Of a stretch of 64,000 bases of DNA, positions 24,161 through 32,674 are shown one piece after another (the stretch's first letter is position 1; every line of letters begins with the position of its first letter). The position numbers and the translations under genes were made by a program. This DNA is from Nonomuraea polychroma (GTDB taxonomy: Bacteria; Actinomycetota; Actinomycetes; Streptosporangiales; Streptosporangiaceae), in NCBI RefSeq assembly GCF_004011505.1, contig NZ_SAUN01000001.1, positions 10,691,501 through 10,755,500 on the forward strand, read 5' to 3'. Below the pieces are notes generated by a model, which did no database searches, was not told the origin of the DNA, and saw only the letters and a program-made list of their open reading frames with translations.

Positions 24161-25840
24161 TTAGAGGCCCAGGGTGGTAGAGAGGTCGGCTTTCAGGGCG
24201 TTGAGGTCCTGGGTGGCGCGGGCGCGGGCGTCCGACACCTCGCCCGTCACCGGCACCACCACTTCCAGGTAGCACTTCAGCTTGGGCTCCGTGCCCGAAG
24301 GGCGGACCACCACGCGGGAGTTCCCAGACAGCCGGTAGCGCAGGCCGTCGGTGGGTGGGAGGCCGCCTTCGCCCTTGTTCAGGTCGTCGATGTGCTCCAC
24401 CGCGTGCCCACCGAGGACCGCCGGGGGGTTCGCACGCAGGCGGGACATGGCATCCGCGATCAGCGACAGGTCTGCTACGCGGAAGGACAGCTGCGACGTG
24501 GCGTGCAGGCCGTAGTGGCGGGCCTGGTCGTCCAGCAGGTCCAGCAAGGTACGGCCGTCGCGTTTGGCCGCCGCGGCGATGGCGGCCACCGTCAGGGCGG
24601 CGCCGATTCCGTCCTTGTCGTGAACCGGGAGGCCGGTGTCCGAGCCGACGCTGTAGCCGATGGCCTCCTCGTAGCCGAAGACCAGCCCGGGGCCGGCCTT
24701 GATGATCCATTTGAAGCCGGTCAGCGTCTCGCCGTAGCGGACTCCGTGCGCTTGGGCGATCTTGCTGAGGAGGGTGGAGGAGACGATGGTGGTGGCCACC
24801 ATGCGGTCGCCGGTGGTGTGTGTGATCACGTGCTCGGCAAGCAGGCCGCCGACCTCGTCGCCGGTCAGCATGCGGCAGGTGCCGTCGGGCAGTGGTACGC
24901 CCACCGCGCACCGGTCGGCGTCCGGGTCGTTGGCCAGGACCAGGTCGGCGCCCTGTTTGGCGGCCAGGGCGATGGCCAGGTCCATCGCGCCCGGCTCCTC
25001 CGGGTTGGGGAAGGACACGGTGGGGAAGTCCGGGTCGGGGGCGCGTTGTTCCTCGACCGCCATGGGGCTGTCGAAGCCGGCGGCCAGGAAGGCGCCGGTC
25101 AACGTGGCCGCGCCTACGCCGTGCAGGGGCGTGTACGCCACTTTGAGGTCGCGGGCGTCGCCCAGCGGCAGGGACGTGACGGCCTCGATGTAGTCGTCGA
25201 TGATGCCCTCGCCGAGCTCCGTCAGCGTGCCGGGGCCGTGCAGCGGCAGCTCGTCCACGCGGCCGACGGCGTCGATGGCGGCGGAGATCTCGCTGTCGAT
25301 GGGCGGCACGATCTGGGAGCCGTCGCCCCAGTAGACCTTGTAGCCGTTGTCGCGGGGTGGGTTGTGGCTGGCCGTGACCGTCACCCCGGCGTCCGCCCGC
25401 AGGTGGCGGACCGCGAAGGCCAGGACCGGGGTGGGCAGGGGGCACGGCAGGAGGGAGGCGTGCAGGCCGGCGCCCGTCAGGACGGCCGCGGTGTCGCGGG
25501 CGAACACGTCGGACTTGTGCCTGGCGTCATAGCCGATGACCACGTGCTTGCCGGGGCCGAGGACCTTGGCCAGGCCGGCGGCGGCGCGCATGACGGTGAC
25601 GCGGTTCATCCGGTTGGGGCCGGCTCCGAGCTCACCGCGCAGACCGGCGGTGCCGAACTCGAGCTTGGCGCCGAAGCGGTCCTGGAGGGCGGCCATGTCC
25701 TCGCGTTCCAGCAACGCGGTCAGCTCGGCGCGGGTGTCGGGGTCGGGGTCCTGGGCGAGCCATAGGCGGGCGGCCGCCATGAGGTCGGCGGCGTCGGACG
25801 CTGCGGGCGTGCCGGCCGGCGCGTGGGGCTCGTCTCTCAC
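24161..25840 (-). CDS. Phosphomannomutase/phosphoglucomutase-type phosphosugar mutase
   Basis: A 559-residue alpha-D-phosphohexomutase that interconverts sugar 1- and 6-phosphates (or pentose 1- and 5-phosphates) via a phosphoserine. Motifs in order: VTVTASHNPPRDNGYKVY (active-site Ser), VLANDPDADRCAVG (metal-binding DxDxD), GLVFGYEEAIGYSVG (sugar loop), and VVVRPSGTEPKLKCYLE (phosphate-binding). The size and its overlap with purine nucleoside phosphorylase (ATGA) suggest it may process the ribose-1-phosphate released by that enzyme, as phosphopentomutase-like relatives do. This partner logic is inference. Confidence 0.92.
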   Translation of the reverse strand: MRDEPHAPAGTPAASDAADLMAAARLWLAQDPDPDTRAELTALLEREDMAALQDRFGAKLEFGTAGLRGELGAGPNRMNRVTVMRAAAGLAKVLGPGKHVVIGYDARHKSDVFARDTAAVLTGAGLHASLLPCPLPTPVLAFAVRHLRADAGVTVTASHNPPRDNGYKVYWGDGSQIVPPIDSEISAAIDAVGRVDELPLHGPGTLTELGEGIIDDYIEAVTSLPLGDARDLKVAYTPLHGVGAATLTGAFLAAGFDSPMAVEEQRAPDPDFPTVSFPNPEEPGAMDLAIALAAKQGADLVLANDPDADRCAVGVPLPDGTCRMLTGDEVGGLLAEHVITHTTGDRMVATTIVSSTLLSKIAQAHGVRYGETLTGFKWIIKAGPGLVFGYEEAIGYSVGSDTGLPVHDKDGIGAALTVAAIAAAAKRDGRTLLDLLDDQARHYGLHATSQLSFRVADLSLIADAMSRLRANPPAVLGGHAVEHIDDLNKGEGGLPPTDGLRYRLSGNSRVVVRPSGTEPKLKCYLEVVVPVTGEVSDARARATQDLNALKADLSTTLGL

Positions 25841-26640
25841 AGCCGGTCCACCACCTTGGCGAGCAGCACGCCCATGCGGGTCGCCGTGGCGCGGCCGACC
25901 TCGAGGACCTCCTCATGGTTGAGCGGCTCGCCCGACAGGCCCGCGCCTGGGTTGGTGACCAGGGAGATGCCGAGCACCTCCAGGTTCGCCTCGCGGGCGG
26001 CGATGGCCTCCAGGACAGTGGACATGCCGACCATGTCCCCGCCCAGCGTGCGCAGCATGCGGATCTCGGCCGGCGTCTCGTACGTCGGCCCGCGGAAGGC
26101 CACGTAGACGCCCTCGGCGAGAGTCGGGTCGATCTCCCTGACCAGCGCGCGCAGGCGGCGCGAGTAGACCTCGGTGAGGTCGATGAACGTGGTCCCCGTG
26201 ATCGGGTTGGCGCCGGTCAGGTTGATGTGGTCACTGATCAGGACCGGGTCGCCGACACTCTGCGTCTCGGGCCGCAGGCCGCCGGCCGCGTTGGTGAGCA
26301 CGACCGTACGGACGCCGGCCGCGGCGGCCGTACGCACACCGTGCACGACCGCGTCCACCCCGAGCCCTTCGTACAGGTGGGTGCGCCCGAGGAAGACGAG
26401 CGCGTGCCGCCCGCTGGAGGTGCGCACGACGCGGATCTTGCCGCCGTGCCCGGCCACGGCGGGGGCCTGGAAGCCGGGCAGCTCGATGAACGGGATCTCG
26501 CGCACCGTCTCGCCTATCGCGTCGGCGGCGGGCACCCACCCCGACCCCATGACGAGCGCCACGTCGAAGGTGTCGAGACCGGCGGCGTTGTGCAGTGCCG
26601 CAGCGGCCTCACTGGCCAGGGTGTACGCGTCGTTGCTCAC
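25837..26640 (-). CDS. Purine nucleoside phosphorylase, trimeric class
   Basis: Phosphorolyses inosine and guanosine to free base and ribose-1-phosphate. 267 residues, typical of the low-mass trimeric class. VALVMGSGWVPAADAIG (phosphate loop), HGGKIRVV, GRTHLYEG (His/phosphate site), VLTNAAGGLRP, and VAFRGPTYETPAEIRML with GGDMVGMSTVLEAIAA (base and ribose site, containing the Glu) are all present. GTG start; coupled to the downstream phosphosugar mutase by ATGA. Starts 4 bp downstream of the end of the M20 peptidase gene. Confidence 0.95.
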   Translation of the reverse strand: MSNDAYTLASEAAAALHNAAGLDTFDVALVMGSGWVPAADAIGETVREIPFIELPGFQAPAVAGHGGKIRVVRTSSGRHALVFLGRTHLYEGLGVDAVVHGVRTAAAAGVRTVVLTNAAGGLRPETQSVGDPVLISDHINLTGANPITGTTFIDLTEVYSRRLRALVREIDPTLAEGVYVAFRGPTYETPAEIRMLRTLGGDMVGMSTVLEAIAAREANLEVLGISLVTNPGAGLSGEPLNHEEVLEVGRATATRMGVLLAKVVDRL

Positions 26641-26643
26641 AGC

Positions 26644-27948
26644 TCAGTAGTTTAGGAGCAGCCGGTCCAGCACCCGCACGCCGAACTGCAGCGCCTCCAC
26701 CGGCACCCGCTCGTCCACGCCGTGGAACATCGACGCGAAGTCCATGTCCGCAGGCAGGCGCAGCGGCACGAACCCGAACCCGCGCACCCCCAGGTCGGCG
26801 AAGAACGTCTTGTTGTCGGTGCCGCCGGACATGCAGTACGGGATCGCCCGCGCCGTCGGGTCCTCGGCCTTGAGCGCCGCGATCATCGACTCCACGAGCG
26901 CCCCGTCGAACGTCGTCTCCAGCGCGATGTCGTGGTGCACGAACTCCCTCCGGACGCGCGGCCCGATCAGCGAGTCGATGGTCTTGAAGAACTCCTCCTC
27001 GAACCCCGGCAGGAACCGCCCGTCCACCACGGCCGTTGCCTGGCCGGGGATCACGTTGGACTTGTAGCCGGCGCCGAGCTGGGTCGGGTTCGTGGTGTGG
27101 CGCAGGGTCGCGCCCACGAAGCGCACCAGCGGCCCGATCTTGTCGAGGATCGGCTGCGGGTCCGACTCGTCGAAGGGAATGCCGAACGCGTCGGCGACCT
27201 CGGTGAGGAACTGCCGCACGGTCGGTGTGTACGTCAGCGGCCAGTCGTGCTCGCCGATCCTGGCCACCGCCTTGGCGATCTCGGTGACGGCGTTGTCGGA
27301 GTTGAGCATCGAGCCGTGCCCCGCCGTGCCGTCCGCGATCAGCTTCATCCAGGCCAGGCCCTTCTGGGCCGTCTCGATCAGGTAGAGCCGCAGCGACGGG
27401 TCCACCTCCAGCGAGTAGCCGCCGACCTCGCTGATCGACTCGGTGACGCCCTCGAACAGCCCGGGGTGGTGTGCGGTGAGGTATTTGGCGCCGTACACGC
27501 CGCCGGCCTCCTCGTCGGCCACCCACGCGAAGACGATGTCGCGGCGCGGCCGGCGGCCCTCGCGCTTCATCTGGCGCAGCACCGCCAGCATCATCGCGTC
27601 CATGTCCTTCATGTCCACGGCGCCGCGGCCCCAGATGTAGCCGTCGCGCACCTCGCCGCCGAAGGGGTCCACCGACCAGTCGGCGGCGTTGGCCGGAACC
27701 ACGTCCAGGTGCCCGTGGACGAGCAGCGCGGGCAGCGACGGGTCCGTGCCCTCGACACGGGTGACCACGTTGCCGCGTCCGGGCTCGCTCTCGACGTAGG
27801 TGGGCTCGATCCCGACCTCGGCCAGCCTGGCCAGGACGACCTCGGCAGCCGCCCGCTCACCCGGGCCGCTGCCGTCCCCGTAGTTGCTGCTGTCGACGCG
27901 GATCAGCTCCACGCAGAGGTCGGCGACTTCCTTCTCGGCAGGTGTCAT
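26644..27948 (-). CDS. M20-family metallopeptidase/deacylase
   Basis: A 434-residue dizinc hydrolase. LLVHGHLDVVPAN (first metal His with Asp), GRGAVDMKDMDA (bridging Asp), WVADEEAGGVYGA (catalytic Glu-Glu), the dimerisation domain (GTAGHGSMLNSDNAV), and the final metal His in SMFHGVDERVP are all in place. Relatives are carboxypeptidases and dipeptidases; the substrate is not defined. ATG at 27948 has GGAGAAAA upstream and overlaps the stop of the Lrp-type regulator (ATGA), which likely controls it together with the divergent transporter. Confidence 0.9.
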   Translation of the reverse strand: MTPAEKEVADLCVELIRVDSSNYGDGSGPGERAAAEVVLARLAEVGIEPTYVESEPGRGNVVTRVEGTDPSLPALLVHGHLDVVPANAADWSVDPFGGEVRDGYIWGRGAVDMKDMDAMMLAVLRQMKREGRRPRRDIVFAWVADEEAGGVYGAKYLTAHHPGLFEGVTESISEVGGYSLEVDPSLRLYLIETAQKGLAWMKLIADGTAGHGSMLNSDNAVTEIAKAVARIGEHDWPLTYTPTVRQFLTEVADAFGIPFDESDPQPILDKIGPLVRFVGATLRHTTNPTQLGAGYKSNVIPGQATAVVDGRFLPGFEEEFFKTIDSLIGPRVRREFVHHDIALETTFDGALVESMIAALKAEDPTARAIPYCMSGGTDNKTFFADLGVRGFGFVPLRLPADMDFASMFHGVDERVPVEALQFGVRVLDRLLLNY

Positions 27949-28925
27949 GGCGTTTTCTCCAGTGTGAGCAGTCCGGACTTGTGCAGGTGCCCGCGCTTGT
28001 AAGCGCGGGTGATGAGGGTGAGGTCGCTGTCGGTGACCTCGTCGAGGGATCCGACGACGCCGGTCATGAAACGGTAGAGGTCCGCCTCGTGGGCGGCCAC
28101 CACCTGGACGATCAGGGAATGGGTGCCCGAGGTGGCCGCGCAGTAACGCACGTTCGGATGCCCGGCCAGCCGCTGCCCGACCTGGTCCAGCCCGTACGGG
28201 CGGACCTTCAGCCACAACATGGCCTCCACCTCCAGGCCGAGCAGGGCGGGCTCCACCTCCGCGCGCGGCAACAGCAGCCGGCGCTCGATCAGCGAGGTCA
28301 CCCGGCGGCGCGCGGTGGGCACGGAGATGTTGAGGCGCTCGGCCACCGCCGTGAAGGCGATCCTGCCGTCGGCGGCGAGCAGTTCGGCGATCTCCTGCTC
28401 CAGAGGTGACAGGCCCTCCTCGTCGGGCAGGCCTTCAGGGGGCGGCGCCGGCTGCAGCTCGGCGACCTCCTGATCGGTGAGGTAAGGAGCGTGCCACTCC
28501 GCCACGGTCCTGAACGTGTGGAGGACGACTTGAGTCTGCGTCTGCGACACCCCGTCGATCGCGCTGATCTCCGCGGACAGGATGCGGTGCAGCGCCTCGC
28601 GCGACGGCGAGACCAGCTCGCAGCCGAGGTCGGCGACGCCGGTCAGCGCGTAGACCGAGCGCGTGTCGGGCCGGTCGGCCAGCGCCTTGGCCACCTGGGC
28701 CGCGCAGCCGGGGCGTACCTGGACGTCCAGGTGCACCGGGCGGCCGTGCCCGGTGCGCAGGTCGTCGTAGATCGCCGTGACCCGGACCACGCCGTCCGTG
28801 AGGAGCCGCTGCAGGCGGCGGGCCACGGTGCGCTCATGCTCGCCCACGGCCCGGCCGATCTCGCCCCATGAGGCGCGGGGGCTGACTTGGAGAGCGGCGA
28901 CCAGGCGCCGGTCGAGAACGTCCAC
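27945..28925 (-). CDS. Lrp/AsnC-type regulator, tandem double unit
   Basis: A 326-residue protein made of two Lrp/AsnC modules in one chain. Module 1 is about residues 1-140 (HTH WGEIGRAVGEHERTVARRLQ; RAM domain PVHLDVQVRPG). Module 2 is about 170-326 (HTH FTAVAERLNISVPTARRR; RAM domain EVEAMLWLKVRPYG). Such fused pairs occur in actinobacteria and act as intramolecular dimers. GTG start. The operon with the peptidase and the divergent MHS transporter suggest control by an amino acid or peptide. Confidence 0.9.
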   Translation of the reverse strand: MDVLDRRLVAALQVSPRASWGEIGRAVGEHERTVARRLQRLLTDGVVRVTAIYDDLRTGHGRPVHLDVQVRPGCAAQVAKALADRPDTRSVYALTGVADLGCELVSPSREALHRILSAEISAIDGVSQTQTQVVLHTFRTVAEWHAPYLTDQEVAELQPAPPPEGLPDEEGLSPLEQEIAELLAADGRIAFTAVAERLNISVPTARRRVTSLIERRLLLPRAEVEPALLGLEVEAMLWLKVRPYGLDQVGQRLAGHPNVRYCAATSGTHSLIVQVVAAHEADLYRFMTGVVGSLDEVTDSDLTLITRAYKRGHLHKSGLLTLEKTP

Positions 28926-28935
28926 CTACACCCGT

Positions 28936-28972
28936 TTCCATGTCTGGAATGTAAATTCGCATCCGCAAATTT
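28936..28972. promoter_or_regulatory. Candidate Lrp operator dyads
   Basis: Two symmetric elements between the divergent Lrp and transporter genes: TTCCA-TGTC-TGGAA (28936-28949, perfect) and AAATTCGC-ATCC-GCAAATTT (28953-28972, 7 of 8 positions paired). The AT-rich dyad is unusual for this GC-rich DNA and fits an Lrp-type site over the promoters. Confidence 0.55.
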
Positions 28973-29034
28973 GACTGTTTCGGTCGTCTAATAGCAGAGT
29001 AAGGCATACCGCACATGTCAGCAAAGGAGCCTCC

Positions 29035-30339
29035 GTGGCGACCTCCCCCGTGACCCAATCCCCCCTCGGCATCCCCAAGAGCCGCTCCCGCCAGCTCATG
29101 GCGGCCAGCATCGGCAACGTTGTCGAGTGGTACGACTGGTACGCCTACACGTTCCTGGCCATCTACTTCTCCAAGCAGGTCTTCCCGGAAAGCGCGGGCA
29201 ACAGCCTGGTGCCGCTGCTTAGCTCGTTCGCGGTCTTCGCGGTCGGTTTCTTCATGCGCCCGCTCGGCGGCCTGCTGGTCGGCGCGTTCGCCGACCGCTA
29301 CGGGCGCAAGGCCGCGATGACGTTCACGATCATGCTGATGGGCGCGGGATCGCTGCTCGTCGGCCTGACCCCGACCTACGCGGCCGTGGGCGTCCTGGCG
29401 CCGGTCATCTTGACCCTGGCCCGCCTGATCCAGGGCCTGTCGGTCGGCGGTGAGTTCGCCGCCGCCACCACGTTCCTGGTGGAGTCGGCCCCGCCCGGCC
29501 GCCGCGGCCTGTTCTCGAGCTTCCAGTACGTCAGCACCACCATCGGCCAGCTGCTGGCCTCCGGACTGGCCGCGTTGCTGGCCACGGTGCTGATCGAGGC
29601 CGACATGAGCTCCTACGGCTGGCGTATCCCGTTCATCGTGGGCGCCGTGCTCAGCCTCGTGGGCCTGTGGATCCGCAAGGGCGCCGACGAGACGTCGGCC
29701 GTGGCCGGGGAGATCCAGCGGGGCGAGGCCGCGCGGCCGCAGATGTTCGACTTCCTCAAGCACCACCCGAGGTCCGCCCTCACGATCGTCGGCATCACCA
29801 TCGCCGGCACCGTCGCGTACTACACCTGGACCAGTTTCCTGCCCACGTACGCGCAGATCACCGTGAACTTCGACAAGGCGGACTCGCTGCAGATCGGCAC
29901 GATCTCGCTGGTCTTCTTCATGATCCTGCAGCCGCTGCTGGGCATGTTGTCGGACCGGATCGGGCGCAAGCCGATGCTGATCACCTTCGGCCTCGGATTC
30001 CTGATCCTGCCCGTGCCGCTGCTCGGCATGCTCACCGACGCGTACGGCAGCCTGCTGCTGGTGCAGCTCATCGGCATGGTCTTCCTCGGCTGCTTCACCT
30101 CGATCTCGGCGGCGGTGAACTCCGAGCTCTTCCCCACGCGGGTGCGGGCGGCCGGGGCCGGGTTCCCGTACTCCCTGACCGTGGCGCTCTTCGGCGGCAC
30201 CGCCCCGCTGATCGGCACCGCGCTGCAGGAGGCCAAGAACCCGGGCCTGTTCCCGTGGTACATGTCGGCGCTCGCGCTGATCTCCACCCTGGTCTACATC
30301 TTCGTGCTGCGCGAGACCAAGGACCAGCCGCTCAGCTAG
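29035..30339 (+). CDS. MFS transporter, metabolite:H+ symporter (MHS) type
   Basis: A 434-residue inner-membrane symporter with 12 predicted helices. The N-terminus has the MHS signature ASIGNVVEWYDWYAYTFLAI, followed by FFMRPLGGLLVGAFADRYGR (motif A) and LIQGLSVGGEFAAATTFLVE. Relatives carry dicarboxylates, betaine, proline or shikimate. GTG at 29035 follows AAAGGAG. It is divergent from the Lrp/peptidase operon, so an amino-acid-like substrate is plausible but unproven. Its stop shares the 4-bp palindrome CTAG with the stop of the convergent next gene. Confidence 0.92.
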   Translation: MATSPVTQSPLGIPKSRSRQLMAASIGNVVEWYDWYAYTFLAIYFSKQVFPESAGNSLVPLLSSFAVFAVGFFMRPLGGLLVGAFADRYGRKAAMTFTIMLMGAGSLLVGLTPTYAAVGVLAPVILTLARLIQGLSVGGEFAAATTFLVESAPPGRRGLFSSFQYVSTTIGQLLASGLAALLATVLIEADMSSYGWRIPFIVGAVLSLVGLWIRKGADETSAVAGEIQRGEAARPQMFDFLKHHPRSALTIVGITIAGTVAYYTWTSFLPTYAQITVNFDKADSLQIGTISLVFFMILQPLLGMLSDRIGRKPMLITFGLGFLILPVPLLGMLTDAYGSLLLVQLIGMVFLGCFTSISAAVNSELFPTRVRAAGAGFPYSLTVALFGGTAPLIGTALQEAKNPGLFPWYMSALALISTLVYIFVLRETKDQPLS

Positions 30340-30851
30340 CCGAACGAGGTGCAGGGGCGCTCCCGCAACTCCTTGACGTAGTCGTCGGGGGCGCCCGCCC
30401 GCTCGGCCGCCTCGGCCAGGCTGCCCAGGTAGCGGGCCGAGGGCAGGCCGCCCTCGTAGCCGTCGAGCACGTAGAACCAGGCCAGGACCTCGCCCTCGAG
30501 GGTCTGCACCCGCAGCCGCACCTTGTGGTAGGCGCCGCGCACCGCGCCCTCCCACTGGTCCAGTGAGGTTTCCTCCCAGTCGGGCACGTCGTAGAGCACG
30601 ACGAACACGTGCTCGTCCGGGTCCTCGACGATCGTGGCGAGCGCGCCGCCCCAGGCCGGATCGAATCCGCCGAACGTCAGGCGCCAACCGGTCAGCCAGC
30701 CGACACCCCGGATGGGGGAGTGCGGGGCGCGCATGGCCATCTGCTCAGGATCCATGTTGGAGCCGTACGCGGCATAAAGCCTGAGCTCATTGGGCTTTCC
30801 CGAATCTGAAAGCCACGCCACGATCCACCCCTCTCGCTGGGTGCTGCTCAT
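30336..30851 (-). CDS. Gamma-glutamylcyclotransferase-like protein
   Basis: A 171-residue protein of the GGCT fold. YAAYGSNMDPEQMAMRAP is the diagnostic glycine/anion loop, followed by GWRLTFGGFDPAWGG and VVLYDVPDWEETSLDQWEG, which holds candidate catalytic Glu residues. The ATG at 30851 is used; GTG/ATG codons further upstream or an internal start nearer YAAYGSN cannot be excluded because no clear ribosome site stands out. Actinobacterial members are usually of unknown substrate. Convergent with the transporter gene, sharing CTAG as both stops. Confidence 0.78.
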   Translation of the reverse strand: MSSTQREGWIVAWLSDSGKPNELRLYAAYGSNMDPEQMAMRAPHSPIRGVGWLTGWRLTFGGFDPAWGGALATIVEDPDEHVFVVLYDVPDWEETSLDQWEGAVRGAYHKVRLRVQTLEGEVLAWFYVLDGYEGGLPSARYLGSLAEAAERAGAPDDYVKELRERPCTSFG

Positions 30852-31007
30852 CGTCCAGCTACCGCGCCATCCTGCCATGCCGAGGAGCCGAGTCGATCCA
30901 TCATGAGGTTCAGGCGCAGCAGAAGGATCCGTCATCCTTCGTCGCTGAGCTGGATGGGACGCAGCCCGGTTACAGCTCGGTCGAGCTCGTACGGGAGAAT
31001 GGGACAC

Positions 31008-32402
31008 GTGACGAGGATCGTGATCATTGGTGGCGGACCCGGCGGCTACGAGGCGGCGCTGGTGGCCGCCCAGCTAGGCGCGCAAGTCACCATGGTCGAG
31101 CAGGACGGGCCGGGCGGCGCATGCGTGCTGACCGACTGCGTGCCCTCCAAGACGCTGATCGCGACCTCCGTGCGCAAGCAGGCCCTGCTCGACGCGCCCG
31201 GGCTGGGCATCTCGTTCGACGGCGGGCCCGACGGCGAGCCGGGGACGGTCGGGGTCGATCTGCCGCTGGTCAACAAGCGGGTGAAGGAGCTGGCGCAGGC
31301 TCAGTCCGCGGACATCGCGACCCGGGTCGAGGCCGAGGGCGTCGAGATCATCAAGGCCCGCGGGCGGCTGGTGGACCCGCAGGTGGTGCGGGCCGGGGAC
31401 CGCACGATCCGGGCCGACGTCGTGCTCGTGGCCACCGGCGCCACTCCGCGCGTGCTGCCCGGGGCCGAGCCCGACGGCGAACGCATCCTCAACTGGCGCC
31501 AGCTCTACGACTTGGAGGAGCTGCCCGAGCATCTGATCGTGGTCGGGTCGGGCGTGACCGGGGCGGAGTTCGCCGGCGCCTATCGGTCCCTCGGCGCCGA
31601 GGTCACGCTGGTCTCCAGCCGGGACCGGATGATGCCCAACGAGGACGCCGACGGCGCCGAGGTGCTCGAAGAGGTCTACCGGCGGCGCGGCATGAACGTC
31701 ATGGGGCGCTCGCGCGCGTCCTCCGTCAAGCGCACCGCCGACGGAGTGGTGGTGACCCTGGAGGACGGGCGCACGGCCGAGGGGTCCCACGCGCTGATGA
31801 CGGTCGGCATGGTCCCCAACACCGCCGGGATCGGGCTGGAGGAGGCCGGGGTCCAGCTGGACCGGGGCGGCTTCATCAAGGTCGACAAGGTCTCGCGAAC
31901 GTCCGCGCCGGGCGTCTACGCGGCCGGTGACTGCACGGGCGTTCTCATGCTGGCCTCGGTCGCCGCCATGCAGGGGCGGATCGCGGTCTGGCACGCGCTC
32001 GGGGAGGCCGTGCAGCCGCTGCGGCTGGCCACGGTCGCCTCCAACATCTTCACCGACCCGGAGATCGCGGCGGTCGGGGTCGCCCAGCGGGCCATCGAGG
32101 CGGGCGAGATCGAGGCCAACGTCGTCAAGCTGCCGCTCGCCACGAACGCGCGGGCCAAGATGCAGGGCTTCAACGACGGCTTCGTCAAGCTGTTCTGCCG
32201 GCCGCACACGGGGATCGTGCTGGGCGGGGTCGTGGTGGCGCCGCGGGCGTCGGAGCTGATCCTGGCGGTGTCGGTGGCCGTCCAGCAGCGGCTGACGGTC
32301 GATCATCTGGCGCACACGTTCGCGGTCTACCCGTCGCTGTCCGGCTCGATCACCGAGGCCGCCCGCCGCCTCATGCAGCCCCAGACGGCGAGCGGCATCT
32401 AG
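31008..32402 (+). CDS. NAD(P)H-quinone dehydrogenase (LpdA-like flavoprotein)
   Basis: A 464-residue flavoprotein of the disulfide-reductase superfamily. FAD site IVIIGGGPGGYEAALVAAQL at the N-terminus, then GGACVLTDCVPSKTL with two Cys in CxxxxC spacing, VLVATGATPRVLPG, an NAD site (IVVGSGVTGAEFAGAYRSLG) and PGVYAAGDCTGVLML. In the C-terminal interface the HxHPTxxE active-site segment of true lipoamide dehydrogenases is replaced by HTFAVYPSLSGSITEAAR, lacking the His/Glu pair in context. It is therefore more likely an LpdA-type quinone reductase than a dihydrolipoamide dehydrogenase. GTG at 31008 sits behind GGGAGAATGG. Confidence 0.88.
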   Translation: MTRIVIIGGGPGGYEAALVAAQLGAQVTMVEQDGPGGACVLTDCVPSKTLIATSVRKQALLDAPGLGISFDGGPDGEPGTVGVDLPLVNKRVKELAQAQSADIATRVEAEGVEIIKARGRLVDPQVVRAGDRTIRADVVLVATGATPRVLPGAEPDGERILNWRQLYDLEELPEHLIVVGSGVTGAEFAGAYRSLGAEVTLVSSRDRMMPNEDADGAEVLEEVYRRRGMNVMGRSRASSVKRTADGVVVTLEDGRTAEGSHALMTVGMVPNTAGIGLEEAGVQLDRGGFIKVDKVSRTSAPGVYAAGDCTGVLMLASVAAMQGRIAVWHALGEAVQPLRLATVASNIFTDPEIAAVGVAQRAIEAGEIEANVVKLPLATNARAKMQGFNDGFVKLFCRPHTGIVLGGVVVAPRASELILAVSVAVQQRLTVDHLAHTFAVYPSLSGSITEAARRLMQPQTASGI

Positions 32403-32573
32403 CCTCCCCTACGGCCGCGATCATCCGCCGGTCCGACGACGGCGTCGGCGGTGTCGCGCTACTTGTGGTGCGCCTGACGCATGCGCTCCCTGGCCACCTG
32501 CGGTGGACCTGATACGCCTGCCGTCGGCGCGGGCGCGTGCGGTGTTCACTGGCGTGCGCCCGCCGTAGTTGGG

Positions 32574-32637
32574 ATGGAAAGCAAACTAAACGACGGGCTG
32601 TTGCCGTTGACGTTTGTTGGTATGGACAGCAAACTAA
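32574..32637 (+). promoter_or_regulatory. Direct-repeat operator and promoter region of the GH31-ABC operon
   Basis: ATGGAAAGCAAACTAA (32574-32589) and ATGGACAGCAAACTAA (32622-32637) are a 15/16 direct repeat, 48 bp start to start. TTGACG (32607-32612) could be a -35 element, with the -10 falling inside the second copy. The rest of the 272-bp gap after the flavoprotein gene shows nothing. Related CAAACTAA-like motifs stand before other genes of the sugar locus. Confidence 0.6.
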
Positions 32638-32674
32638 TTCACGAGTTGGCGCAGCCGTTTCATAAGGAGCTTCC

